64,000 nt of DNA, from contig CBFDBO010000006.1 of NCBI GenBank assembly GCA_965603075.1, positions 62,001-126,000 of the forward strand, in the 5' to 3' direction. This DNA is from JABJOR01 sp965603075. GTDB taxonomy: Bacteria > Pseudomonadota > Alphaproteobacteria > Rhodospirillales > Casp-alpha2. Every line of letters begins with the position of its first letter. Position 1 is the stretch's first letter. Positions 53,746 to 62,207 of this stretch are shown here, in pieces. The notes under the pieces are model-generated. The model ran no database searches. It had not been told where the DNA came from and saw only the letters and a program-made list of their open reading frames with translations. Made by a program: the position numbers and the translations under genes.

Positions 53746-53958
53746 ATGAATGATAAGAATATAATTAAGACGGGGGTAATCGGAACGGTCATTATGGCGC
53801 TCTGCTGTTTTACACCATTGTTGGTCGTGATTCTTGGGGCCTTGGGGTTATCAGCATGGTTGGGATGGTTAGATTATGTCTTGTTGCCAAGCATGGCCCT
53901 TTTTATGGGGGTTGTTGTGTACGGGGTGTATTCTCAGAGTCAGAAATCAAAAACTTAG
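53746..53958 (+). CDS. MerF-like small membrane metal transporter
   Basis: The 70-residue product resembles the mercury-resistance importer MerF: two hydrophobic helices, the adjacent cysteines in MALCCFTPLLVVILG of helix 1, GLSAWLGWLDYVLLP in the loop, and a second helix MALFMGVVVYGVY. The second Cys pair found at the MerF C-terminus is absent (the end is SQSQKSKT), so it may carry a different metal or pass it on differently. No merR, merA or merP is near. It lies alone on the strand opposite the rpsB-tsf-pyrH operon. A short open frame (53718-53744, MSKKVKEY) ends 1 base before its ATG. Confidence 0.8.
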   Translation: MNDKNIIKTGVIGTVIMALCCFTPLLVVILGALGLSAWLGWLDYVLLPSMALFMGVVVYGVYSQSQKSKT

Positions 53959-53972
53959 ATAAAAAAAGCATA

Positions 53973-54011
53973 AAAAAACGCCCATACCCGTATCGAGTAT
54001 GGACGTTTTTT
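53973..54011. terminator. Bidirectional terminator between MerF-like gene and tsf
   Basis: AAAAAACG-C-CCATAC pairs with GTATGG-A-CGTTTTTT over a 9-base loop (one mismatch), flanked by A and T runs. It can end both the plus-strand MerF-like message and the minus-strand tsf message, which would separate tsf from pyrH transcriptionally. Confidence 0.85.
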
Positions 54012-54023
54012 GAAAAAGGAAAT

Positions 54024-54950
54024 TTAACCTTTTGCGACAGCGGCAACTTCGGCTGCGAAGTCTTCAACTTTCTTTTCGATGCCTTCACCAAGCTTATAAG
54101 CAGTGAAAGAGGCAATGCTAACGGGCGTACCCAAGTCTTTTGCAGCATTTTCCAACACAGCAGATACTCTGGACTCGCCATCAATAGCAAATGTTTGGTC
54201 AAGTAAGCAGACTTCTTCGAAGTACTTGCGGAGACGACCTTCAACCATTTTGCCGATGATTTCTTCCGGCTTGCCGCTTTCGCGGGCCTGCTCGGAAAGG
54301 ACAACACGTTCCCGTTCAACCAACTCAGGGTCTAAATCATCGCGAGAAATTGAGGATGGGTTTGACGCCGCAATATGCATGGCAAGTTGTTTACCAAGGC
54401 CTTCAAGAGCCGCATTATCACCACTGGAGTTTAGGGCAACCAAAACACCAATTCTGCCTAAACCGGGAACCAACTGGTTGTGGATGTAAGAAGATACAGA
54501 ACCTTCCGTTACATTAACAACTGTTGCTCGACGCAGAGACATGTTTTCGCCAATAGTCGCAATAAGATGCGTCAGTTGCTCAGCAACAGTACGCTCTTCG
54601 CCAGGATAAGCGGCAGCACTGATCGCCTCCAAATCTTCGCCGACTTCAGCAGCCACTTTTGCTACATTTAAGACAAAGCCTTGGAATTGATCGTTACGAG
54701 CAACAAAATCTGTTTCAGCATTGATCTCAACCATGGCAGCCGATGTACCATCAACATGAATGCCAACCAGACCTTCAGAAGCGGTACGGCCTGATTTCTT
54801 GGCGGCAGCCGCCAAGCCTTTTGTCCGTAGCCAATCGACGGCTTGTTCAACGTTACCTTCGTTTTCTGACAGAGCTTTTTTGCAATCCATCATGCCTGCG
54901 CCGGATTTTTCGCGCAACTCTTTTACCAATGCAGCTGTAATTTCAGCCAT
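54024..54950 (-). CDS. tsf: Elongation factor Ts
   Basis: EF-Ts exchanges GDP for GTP on EF-Tu. The 308-residue product begins with the conserved AALVKELREKSGAGMMDCKKAL helix pair, then the core with METDFVARNDQF-like INAETDFVARNDQFQGFV near residue 75, and a coiled-coil/C-terminal module ending GEGIEKKVEDFAAEVA. It lies after rpsB across a 49-base gap with a hairpin and ends at a terminator. Confidence 0.97.
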   Translation of the reverse strand: MAEITAALVKELREKSGAGMMDCKKALSENEGNVEQAVDWLRTKGLAAAAKKSGRTASEGLVGIHVDGTSAAMVEINAETDFVARNDQFQGFVLNVAKVAAEVGEDLEAISAAAYPGEERTVAEQLTHLIATIGENMSLRRATVVNVTEGSVSSYIHNQLVPGLGRIGVLVALNSSGDNAALEGLGKQLAMHIAASNPSSISRDDLDPELVERERVVLSEQARESGKPEEIIGKMVEGRLRKYFEEVCLLDQTFAIDGESRVSAVLENAAKDLGTPVSIASFTAYKLGEGIEKKVEDFAAEVAAVAKG

Positions 54951-54981
54951 GTTCTAAACCTTTACTTCTTTTATCACATAA

Positions 54982-54997
54982 AACGCTTGAAAGCGTT
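54982..54997 (-). promoter_or_regulatory. Hairpin between rpsB and tsf
   Basis: AACGCT and AGCGTT pair over a 4-base loop, directly followed on the minus strand by TTATG, two bases after the rpsB stop. It is a short intercistronic hairpin that could slow or partly stop transcription into tsf. Confidence 0.4.
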
Positions 54998-54999
54998 GA

Positions 55000-55860
55000 T
55001 TAAGCCGTTACTTCCGGTTCAGCAGCTGGTGCTGCTTCTGTTTCTGCCGCAACGGGTGCTTCTTCAGCTGCTGCTTGCGCGACAACTTCTTCAGCAACAA
55101 CGTCTTTAGCTGGAAGGGCTTCAACAGGGGCAACTTCAGAGGCGCCGATATCAGCACCAGAGGCGACGACTTCGCTCTGAATACCGTCAAGAACAGCACC
55201 AGAGATCAGTTCGAAATACAACTCAATTGCACGGATCGCATCATCATTGCCCGGTACAGGGTGGGAAATGCCGCGTGGATCACTGTTTGAGTCAAGAATA
55301 CCAATCACTGGAATTTTAAGAACGTTTGCTTCATCAACAGCAATTTTTTCTTTGTTGGTATCAACAACCACCAGAATGTCTGGCAGAGCGCCCATATCTT
55401 TAATGCCGCCCAGAGCGCGTTCTAGTTTATCGCGTTCACGGGTAAGCTGAAGAAGTTCTTTCTTGGTCATGCCAGCAAGTTCATCACCGCTTAGTTTGAC
55501 TTCGAGCTCTTTTAGACGACGTATTGAATTAGAAATTGTTTGCCAGTTGGTCATCATACCACCAAGCCAGCGATGGTTTACATAGTACTGACCACACCGT
55601 TTAGCGGCTTCGGCAACACGGTCAGAAGCCTGACGTTTTGTGCCAACGAACAATACACGTCCACCACTCGCGACAACATCGCGTACGGCAACCATAGCGC
55701 TGTGTAAAAGGGGAACGGTTTGTTGAAGATCAATAATGTGAATGTTATTGCGATCGCCAAACAGGAACGGAGCCATTTTGGGGTTCCAACGGCGGGTACT
55801 GTGTCCAAAGTGAACACCAGCTTCGAGTAACTGACGCATAGTAAATGATGGCAGAGCCAT
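55000..55860 (-). CDS. rpsB: 30S ribosomal protein S2
   Basis: S2 is a late-assembling protein of the small subunit. The product (286 residues from this start) begins MALPSFTMRQLLEAGVHFGH and contains RWNPKMAPFLFGDRNNIHII, FVGTKRQASD, HRWLGGMMTNWQTI and GILDSNSDPRGISHPVPGND. After the core, about 55 residues of Ala/Glu/Val-rich sequence (VVAEEVVAQAAAEEAPVAA) extend the C-terminus. AAAGGA lies 9 bases before the ATG; a longer frame to 55923 is unlikely. Confidence 0.97.
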   Translation of the reverse strand: MALPSFTMRQLLEAGVHFGHSTRRWNPKMAPFLFGDRNNIHIIDLQQTVPLLHSAMVAVRDVVASGGRVLFVGTKRQASDRVAEAAKRCGQYYVNHRWLGGMMTNWQTISNSIRRLKELEVKLSGDELAGMTKKELLQLTRERDKLERALGGIKDMGALPDILVVVDTNKEKIAVDEANVLKIPVIGILDSNSDPRGISHPVPGNDDAIRAIELYFELISGAVLDGIQSEVVASGADIGASEVAPVEALPAKDVVAEEVVAQAAAEEAPVAAETEAAPAAEPEVTA

Positions 55861-55889
55861 GGTATTATATCCTTTTCCGGTTATGCCTC

Positions 55890-55970
55890 CGCAGACCTTA
55901 GTTTTCCCACCATGGGTCAACACCGGAGTGACGATCTTAATGAATTTGCATCAAGGGCCACATGTCTGCG
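55890..55970 (-). promoter_or_regulatory. Structured rpsB leader closed by a 7-bp stem
   Basis: In the rpsB leader (minus strand) CGCAGAC (55964-55970) and GTCTGCG (55890-55896) are perfectly complementary and enclose about 67 bases. The enclosed part can form further small hairpins (GTCAC...GTGTTGAC and CCCA-TGG-TGGG). Leaders of rpsB are known in bacteria to be bound by S2 for feedback control; that this one works so is inference. Confidence 0.5.
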
Positions 55971-55985
55971 TGCGAATTTGAGGGT

Positions 55986-56014
55986 GTATTACGCCCCTAA
56001 GCGAGAGAATGCAA
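55986..56014 (-). promoter_or_regulatory. Predicted sigma70 promoter of rpsB
   Basis: On the minus strand TTGCAT (56009-56014) is followed after 17 bases by TAATAC (55986-55991). A start of transcription about 7 bases on gives a leader of roughly 120 bases, covering the structured element. Confidence 0.5.
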
Positions 56015-56068
56015 GGTAGAATTGAAGGTATTTAGCAGAAAACAAACTTTTTTTGAGGGAAAATCGAT

Positions 56069-59000
56069 TTAAATTTCCTGAACCTCTAAAATACCCCGTT
56101 CAGCCCGTACCGCTTGCATGACAGCAGGGTTAATGGCGTATTGCTGGTTTAGACGGATTAAAACTTCACGGTCGCCGTCTCCTTTTTCATTTCCATTAGC
56201 AATACGGGTCATAATTTCGACTTTACCGCGTCCCGGCCCTTTATCATTCAAAATTTGGCTAATGGCCCCTAAAGCGAGATCAGAATCAATGACCACCCTC
56301 ATGGAACATACAGTATGCGTTGCTTTAGCATCTAATGATTCGATGGTGTTTACGGTTAACCGAGGGCTATCATCTTCATACTTTATGGCCCCTTTTAGAA
56401 ACAGGTTCTGACCGACTTCTAGGTAATCTCTCGCCTGGGTCAAGCTATCTGAGAACGCTGTTACCTCACATGTCCCCGTGGGGTCTGAGAGGGTGATAAA
56501 AGCATATCGGTTACCTTTGGCCGATATGCGTTCTTTTTTGGCTAAGACTGTACCCGCCATCGAGAAAGCACCATCACGCCCGGATTCAAGAACGTCCTGA
56601 ATGGTGCGGGCGCGCATATCTTTCAGCAAACCACCAAAAGCATCAAGAGGATGACCCGAAAGATAGAACCCAATAGCATCGAATTCTTCTTTCAACCGAT
56701 CCATCGGTAACCATTCGGATAGTTGTTTGATTTCTACTGTCGGGACGGGTGTGGATTCTCCGCCAAACAATCCCATTTGATTGTCATTTCGGTCATGCAT
56801 AGCGGCTTGAGCATGGCGCATGATCATTTCAACACTGGCAAACAGTTCCTTACGGTTATACCCAAAACCATCTAAGGCCCCTGCTCTCACTAAGTTTTCC
56901 ATTTGTCGTTTGTTAATATTGCTAGGGTTTAGTCGATTAATAAAATCGTTTAAATCAACGAAAGGACCATTTTCGTTTCTCTCATCAACCAAAGCTTCCA
57001 TTGCGGCTGTACCAACGTTTTTGATAGCCCCTAGAGCGTACCGAATAGCGCCCTTCCCTTTTCCTGCCTTGTTATCACGTTCAACACTAAATACAGCTGT
57101 GGAGTGATTGATGTCAGGTTGGCGTAATTCGATACCCAAACGGTCTAACTCCTGCCTAAAGACATTGAGTTTGTCCGTATTAGCCAGATCAAGGGTCATT
57201 GATGCCGCTAAGAATTCAACCGGAAAATTGGCCTTCATATAAGCTGTTTGATAGGCCACCAAGGCGTACGCCGCCGCATGGGATTTATTAAAACCGTAGC
57301 CAGCAAATTTATCCACCAAATCGAAAATTTCATCGGCGCGTTTGGCATCAACGCCTTTGGCGACCGCCCCATCAACAAAGATCGTACGCTGCTGATCCAT
57401 TTCAGCTTTAATCTTTTTACCCATGGCTCGACGCAGTAAATCTGCACTACCCAGTGAGTAACCGGATAATTCCTGGGCAATCTGCATTACCTGTTCTTGA
57501 TAGATAATAACGCCGAATGTTTCGCTTAGAATGCCCTCTAATGTGGGGTAGAGGTAATCGATTTCTTCATTGCCGTGCTTGCGTTTGATGAAGCTGGGGA
57601 TGTTATCCATCGGACCCGGACGATAAAGCGCCACCACAGCAATAATGACCTCAAAAGCATCGGGCTTTAACTTACGCAGCACATCCACCATGCCAGCACT
57701 TTCAAGCTGGAACACACCGACAGTATGCCCATCACTGATCATATCGTATGTTATTACATCATCCAGAGGGATCTTTGAGATATCAATAACATCTATATCA
57801 TCGCGTTCACGGACGAGCTTTTCAGCTTTATCAAGCACCGTTAGTGTTTTCAGCCCCAGAAAATCAAACTTTACCAAACCAGCAGATTCAACATATTTCA
57901 TGTTAAACCCGGTCACGGGCATATCCGAGCGTGGATCGCGATAAAGAGGTATTAATTTCTCAAGCGGACGATCACCGATAACGACCCCCGCGGCGTGGGT
58001 TGAAGCGTGTCGATTTAAACCTTCGAGTTGCTTTCCGATATTCATTAATCGCGCTACGTCATTGTCTTCACGAATTAATTGGCGTAATTCCGGTTCGGCA
58101 TTAATCGCCCCCGTTAAATCTACGGGATTAGCGGGGTTGTTGGGCACCATATTACATATTTTACTGATGTACCCATAGGGCATTTCCAGAACCCGTCCAA
58201 CGTCACGTAAGACGGCGCGGGCTTGTAGTTTTCCGAATGTGATAATTTGTGCCACGTGATCGCGACCATATTTATCCTGAACGTAACGAATAACTTCATC
58301 ACGGCGGTCCTGACAGAAATCGATATCAAAATCCGGCATGGACACACGTTCAGGGTTCAAAAATCGCTCAAATAACAGCCCCCAACGCAGAGGGTCAAGA
58401 TCGGTTATCGTCAGCGCCCAAGCGACCACAGAGCCCGCCCCAGAACCACGCCCTGGTCCCACAGGAATGCCATTTTTCTTTGACCAGCCTATAAAGTCGG
58501 CAACGATTAGGAAATAACCGGGGAAACCCATATCAGCAATGATGCCAAGCTCATATTCCATCCGCTCATGATAGGGTTGTGCAACATGTTCCCGGGCGGC
58601 TTCATCCATATCGTCAGTGAACACTTCCTCAAGCAGTCGCTTGTCTAACCCAGCTTCTGATTGAGCTTTTAATTCATCTGTTTCAGTACGTCCTACGCCA
58701 CAATCATAGGGGGGTAAAATCGGATCGATTTTGGTCACCATATAAGAACATCTTTTGGCAATTGATACTGTATTTTCAATGGCTTCAGGAAGGTCTTTAA
58801 ATAACGACTTCATTTCACGAGCGGATTTGAAGTAATGTTCTGGGGTTAGTTTTCGACGGTCTGTTTCCATAACGTGCCGACCTGCGGCAATACAAATCAG
58901 GGCGTCGTGGGCTTCAAACATTTCCCGAGTAGGATAAAACACTTCATTGGTGGCAACCAAGGCAATATCCAGGTCATAGGCAAAATTGAGAAATTCTTTT

Positions 59001-59563
59001 TCGGTTTGTTCCTCTACAGCCATGCCATGGCGCATAATTTCTACATAAAGACGGTCTTTAAAGGTGCTTTGAAGCGCTTTCATTAAATCAAGTGCTTCTT
59101 GTTTCTTTCCAGCTAATAGTAGCGCCCCAATGGGCCCCTCTGGTCCGCCTGTTAAGACAATAAGGCCTTCATGGTTGGCTTGTAGGTGTTCTAAAACAAT
59201 GTGGGGGTCTGTAGCATCATCGCCATCTAGATAGGCCAAGCTCAATAATTTAAGAAGGTTCAGATACCCATCATTATTTTGCACCAGTAAGACGAGGGAA
59301 CCTTCGATGTTTTTATTGGAATTACCTTCGCCAAGGTCAATGTGGAGCTTAACCTGACAGCCAATGATCGGTTGGACCCCGGCGCCAGAGAGCACACCTG
59401 AAATTTCCATGGCACCGAACAAATTATTGGTATCGGTAACCGCGACAGCGGGCATGGCGCTTTTATGGCAAAGGTCAGCCAGTTCTTTTACCCGCACAGC
59501 CCCCTCTGACAGAGAGTAAGCGGAATGAACACGTAAATGGATAAAATCAGCATATGAAGACAT
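56069..59563 (-). CDS. dnaE: DNA polymerase III subunit alpha
   Basis: DnaE is the replicative polymerase. The 1164-residue product has an N-terminal PHP domain (FIHLRVHSAYSLSEGAVRVK), the polymerase active site with the catalytic aspartates in SMPDFDIDFCQDRRDEVIRY near residue 405, the GPGRGSGAGSVVAWAL loop, helix-hairpin-helix sequence around residue 890, and a C-terminal OB fold (GTVLAKKERISAKGNRYAFITLSD). The C-terminus is at the short end of the family. It is divergent from a GST gene. Confidence 0.98.
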   Translation of the reverse strand: MSSYADFIHLRVHSAYSLSEGAVRVKELADLCHKSAMPAVAVTDTNNLFGAMEISGVLSGAGVQPIIGCQVKLHIDLGEGNSNKNIEGSLVLLVQNNDGYLNLLKLLSLAYLDGDDATDPHIVLEHLQANHEGLIVLTGGPEGPIGALLLAGKKQEALDLMKALQSTFKDRLYVEIMRHGMAVEEQTEKEFLNFAYDLDIALVATNEVFYPTREMFEAHDALICIAAGRHVMETDRRKLTPEHYFKSAREMKSLFKDLPEAIENTVSIAKRCSYMVTKIDPILPPYDCGVGRTETDELKAQSEAGLDKRLLEEVFTDDMDEAAREHVAQPYHERMEYELGIIADMGFPGYFLIVADFIGWSKKNGIPVGPGRGSGAGSVVAWALTITDLDPLRWGLLFERFLNPERVSMPDFDIDFCQDRRDEVIRYVQDKYGRDHVAQIITFGKLQARAVLRDVGRVLEMPYGYISKICNMVPNNPANPVDLTGAINAEPELRQLIREDNDVARLMNIGKQLEGLNRHASTHAAGVVIGDRPLEKLIPLYRDPRSDMPVTGFNMKYVESAGLVKFDFLGLKTLTVLDKAEKLVRERDDIDVIDISKIPLDDVITYDMISDGHTVGVFQLESAGMVDVLRKLKPDAFEVIIAVVALYRPGPMDNIPSFIKRKHGNEEIDYLYPTLEGILSETFGVIIYQEQVMQIAQELSGYSLGSADLLRRAMGKKIKAEMDQQRTIFVDGAVAKGVDAKRADEIFDLVDKFAGYGFNKSHAAAYALVAYQTAYMKANFPVEFLAASMTLDLANTDKLNVFRQELDRLGIELRQPDINHSTAVFSVERDNKAGKGKGAIRYALGAIKNVGTAAMEALVDERNENGPFVDLNDFINRLNPSNINKRQMENLVRAGALDGFGYNRKELFASVEMIMRHAQAAMHDRNDNQMGLFGGESTPVPTVEIKQLSEWLPMDRLKEEFDAIGFYLSGHPLDAFGGLLKDMRARTIQDVLESGRDGAFSMAGTVLAKKERISAKGNRYAFITLSDPTGTCEVTAFSDSLTQARDYLEVGQNLFLKGAIKYEDDSPRLTVNTIESLDAKATHTVCSMRVVIDSDLALGAISQILNDKGPGRGKVEIMTRIANGNEKGDGDREVLIRLNQQYAINPAVMQAVRAERGILEVQEI

Positions 59564-59699
59564 GCATTAAGAATTCCATATTTAACCCTCAGAGTCACTT
59601 TCTGTTATTCACTATTTGAGGGTTTTCTGGGGATAAATCCTGTGATAATTACGTCATTCTTATACTCCCTTCATTTAGCGACATTTTTTAGGATTGATC

Positions 59700-60353
59700 A
59701 TGAGCGAGCTAACGTTGATTATTGGTAATAAAAACTACTCCAGTTGGTCATTACGGGCTTGGATTGCTCTTAAACAAATGGAAATTCCTTTTACAGAGAA
59801 ACTGATTCGTTTGTTTGACGAGAATTGGCCTACAGAAATTGCAAAAGTATCGCCCTCTAAAAAAGTTCCTGCTCTAATCGATGGTGATTTAACCATCTGC
59901 GAAACATTGGCAATCCTTGAATATATTCATGAGCTTTATCCTGAGAAAGGATTGTGGCCCACTGATCTTAAGGCTCGCGCTATGGCGCGCTCTGTATCAG
60001 CTGAAATGCACGCTGGGTTCGGTGCGCTTCGTAACCATATGCCGATGAACATGCGTAAAGACTTAAAAGGTATGGGAAAAGGCCCCGGCGTTGATGAGGA
60101 TATAAAACGGATAACGGAGATTTGGCTGTCTTGTCGTCATCAATATGGTCAAAGCGGCGATTTTTTGTTTGGAAATTTTACCAATGCTGATGCCATGTTT
60201 GCGCCTATCGTATCGAGGTTTAAGACATTTGGGGTTAAACTTGATCCAATTTCACAAGCCTATTGTGAAGCGATAATCAATACACATGGCTTTAAACAGT
60301 GGGAAGCTGAGGCATTAGAAGAAACATGGATCATTGAACAAGATGAAATTTGA
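59700..60353 (+). CDS. Glutathione S-transferase family protein
   Basis: The 217-residue cytosolic protein has an N-terminal thioredoxin-like domain with the active-site serine/tyrosine stretch NKNYSSWSLRAWIALKQMEI, the cis-Pro region SKKVPALIDGDLTICETLAI, where Glu and Thr bind glutathione, and an all-helical C-terminal domain with GNFTNADAMFAPIVSRF. Substrate is unknown. The ATG at 59700 has AGGA upstream; a TTG two codons before is also in frame. Confidence 0.9.
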   Translation: MSELTLIIGNKNYSSWSLRAWIALKQMEIPFTEKLIRLFDENWPTEIAKVSPSKKVPALIDGDLTICETLAILEYIHELYPEKGLWPTDLKARAMARSVSAEMHAGFGALRNHMPMNMRKDLKGMGKGPGVDEDIKRITEIWLSCRHQYGQSGDFLFGNFTNADAMFAPIVSRFKTFGVKLDPISQAYCEAIINTHGFKQWEAEALEETWIIEQDEI

Positions 60354-60422
60354 TTAGGCAATTAGATTTCACTAACTTTTGTAAGGTTGACGAATACATG
60401 AAGGTTCGTATTACTTTCAGTA

Positions 60423-61160
60423 ATGGATAATAGCTTCAGATCGAACTTTCTGTCGGGTATCATTGATATATTTCCAATGCTTATTGGAATGATCCCGTTC
60501 GGGCTTATCGTTGGCACCATGGGAATTCAGGCCGGATTAGAGAGCTGGGAGCTCATGTTAATGAGCAGCGCTGTCTTTGCTGGCGCGTCACAATTCATTG
60601 CCCTTGAAATGTGGGGGAACCCTTTGCCCGGCGCCGTCATCATCGGCACAACCTTAATGGTAAATTTGCGGCATATCTTAATGGGCGCCGCCGCGCATCA
60701 ACACGTTCGACACCTTCCCCCCCTAACACGGTATGTTTTTCTTTTTGCCATGGCGGACGAAAATTGGGCCATGGCCATGCGCAAAAGCATGACGACAAAA
60801 TCAGCGGGCTCTAAATTATCTGCAGGATACGTGCTTGGACTGACTGTTCCATTTTATCTTAATTGGCAATTGTGGAGTTTTGCGGGAACACAGTTAGGGG
60901 ATCTTATCAAGGATCCAACAGAACTGGGCTTTGATTTTGTTTTTACGGCCGTGTTTCTCACCCTAATTTTTGGTTTTTGGAAAAGTGACCGTCGATTATT
61001 GCCCATTATTGCCAGCGCTTGTGTCGCCTTAATGACCCGCGAATTCCTACCCGGCACTTGGTATATTTTTATGGGATCGCTCGCTGGTGTGGCTGCTGCA
61101 GCATTGAGCTATAAGCCGAAAGACGCCAACAAAGATAGGGCAGAGATGCATCATGATTGA
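60423..61160 (+). CDS. azlC: Branched-chain amino acid exporter, large subunit
   Basis: AzlC and AzlD form an exporter of branched-chain and related amino acids (as in BrnFE). The 245-residue product has about seven hydrophobic segments and family motifs PMLIGMIPFGLIVGTMG near the N-terminus, SSAVFAGASQFIALEMW, and MVNLRHILMGAA. Substrate is inferred from the family only. It overlaps azlD by 8 bases, as usual for the pair. Confidence 0.92.
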   Translation: MDNSFRSNFLSGIIDIFPMLIGMIPFGLIVGTMGIQAGLESWELMLMSSAVFAGASQFIALEMWGNPLPGAVIIGTTLMVNLRHILMGAAAHQHVRHLPPLTRYVFLFAMADENWAMAMRKSMTTKSAGSKLSAGYVLGLTVPFYLNWQLWSFAGTQLGDLIKDPTELGFDFVFTAVFLTLIFGFWKSDRRLLPIIASACVALMTREFLPGTWYIFMGSLAGVAAAALSYKPKDANKDRAEMHHD

Positions 61161-61452
61161 TGATATGTCTCCAACGACTGTGATCTTGGGTATGGCCATT
61201 GTCACCGTTCTAACCCGGTATGTGGGGTATATGGTTCTTGGTCATTACCGGTTGAGCCAAAGGGCACAATCCATATTGGAAGCGGTGCCCGTATCGGTTC
61301 TAACGGCTATTATTGCGCCTGTTGTACTAACAACAGGGCCTGCTGAATCGCTGGCTGCGATCGCGACACTGATTATTGCGTGGCGGTTGCCAACGGTTGT
61401 TGCCATTGTTGTTGGCGTGGTCATTGTGGTGGCCTTGCGCATGGTGTTTTAA
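61153..61452 (+). CDS. azlD: Branched-chain amino acid exporter, small subunit
   Basis: The 99-residue partner of AzlC has four hydrophobic helices and the short motif ILGMAIVTVLTRYVGYMVLG, with VPVSVLTAIIAPVVL in the middle, both typical of AzlD. It overlaps azlC by 8 bases. Its last codon and TAA stop are the first unit of an 18-base tandem repeat running toward the converging lolD. Confidence 0.9.
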   Translation: MIDDMSPTTVILGMAIVTVLTRYVGYMVLGHYRLSQRAQSILEAVPVSVLTAIIAPVVLTTGPAESLAAIATLIIAWRLPTVVAIVVGVVIVVALRMVF

Positions 61453-61499
61453 TTTAAAATTGTGCTTTAATTTAAAACGGTACTTTAATTTGAAGCTTT
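61448..61499. repeat. 18-base tandem repeat starting at the azlD stop codon
   Basis: TTTAATTTAAAATTGTGC (61448-61465), TTTAATTTAAAACGGTAC (61466-61483) and TTTAATTTGAAGC (61484-61496) lie end to end. The first contains the azlD TAA, and since the period is 18 the later TAA codons remain in the same frame. The array fills the gap between the converging azlD and lolD; no other terminator is seen. Confidence 0.85.
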
Positions 61500-61506
61500 A
61501 TTGAGC

Positions 61507-62196
61507 TTAATCCTCAACAAGTTCTCCATGTTCCATCCGAACCACGCGATCCATAGAAGCGGCTAAACTTGTGTTGTGTGTGGCGATTAAAGCGGCGAGC
61601 CCTGCTCCTCGGGCGATTTTAACAAACAGATTAAAAACTTCACCAGCCGTATCGGGATCTAGATTACCCGTTGGTTCATCGGCCAATAATAATCGCGGTA
61701 CATTGGCTAAGGCTCTGGCAATGGCAACACGTTGTTGCTCTCCACCGGAAAGACGAGCCGGACGATGGGTCGCACGGTCGTTTAATCCCATATACCCCAA
61801 TAGTTCATGCGCCCTTTCTCGAGCGGCAGATTTTGTAAGTCCGCTTATCATTTGTGGGATAACGATATTTTCTAGTGCTGAGAACTCTGGCAATAGATGA
61901 TGGTATTGATAAACGAAGCCAAGATGATCCCGGCGCATACGGGTTTTTTGATCATCATTCATATTGTTACAATGTTCGCCAGAGATATAAATATCGCCAT
62001 CATCTGGTGCTTCGAGCAAGCCCGCTATATGCAATAACGTAGATTTACCAGCACCGGAGGGTCCGACAAGGGCTACGAGCTCTCCTGGATTGATGGTTAG
62101 ATTGATTGAGCGTAGTACTTCAAGTTTCTCGCGGCCTTGTTTGAAGGTGCGTTTGACGTTCTGTAATTGAAGCACAGGACTGATATCATTATTCAT
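61507..62196 (-). CDS. lolD: Lipoprotein-releasing system ATP-binding protein
   Basis: LolD is the ATPase that drives extraction of lipoproteins from the inner membrane to LolA. The 229-residue product has Walker A GPSGAGKSTLLHIAGLLE, signature LSGGEQQRVAIARAL, Walker B LLLADEPTGNLD and H-loop ATHNTSLA. The typical LolD segment DHLGFVYQYHHLLPEFSALEN is present. It starts 11 bases after lolE. Confidence 0.95.
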   Translation of the reverse strand: MNNDISPVLQLQNVKRTFKQGREKLEVLRSINLTINPGELVALVGPSGAGKSTLLHIAGLLEAPDDGDIYISGEHCNNMNDDQKTRMRRDHLGFVYQYHHLLPEFSALENIVIPQMISGLTKSAARERAHELLGYMGLNDRATHRPARLSGGEQQRVAIARALANVPRLLLADEPTGNLDPDTAGEVFNLFVKIARGAGLAALIATHNTSLAASMDRVVRMEHGELVED

Positions 62197-62207
62197 AACC
62201 TAGAGCC

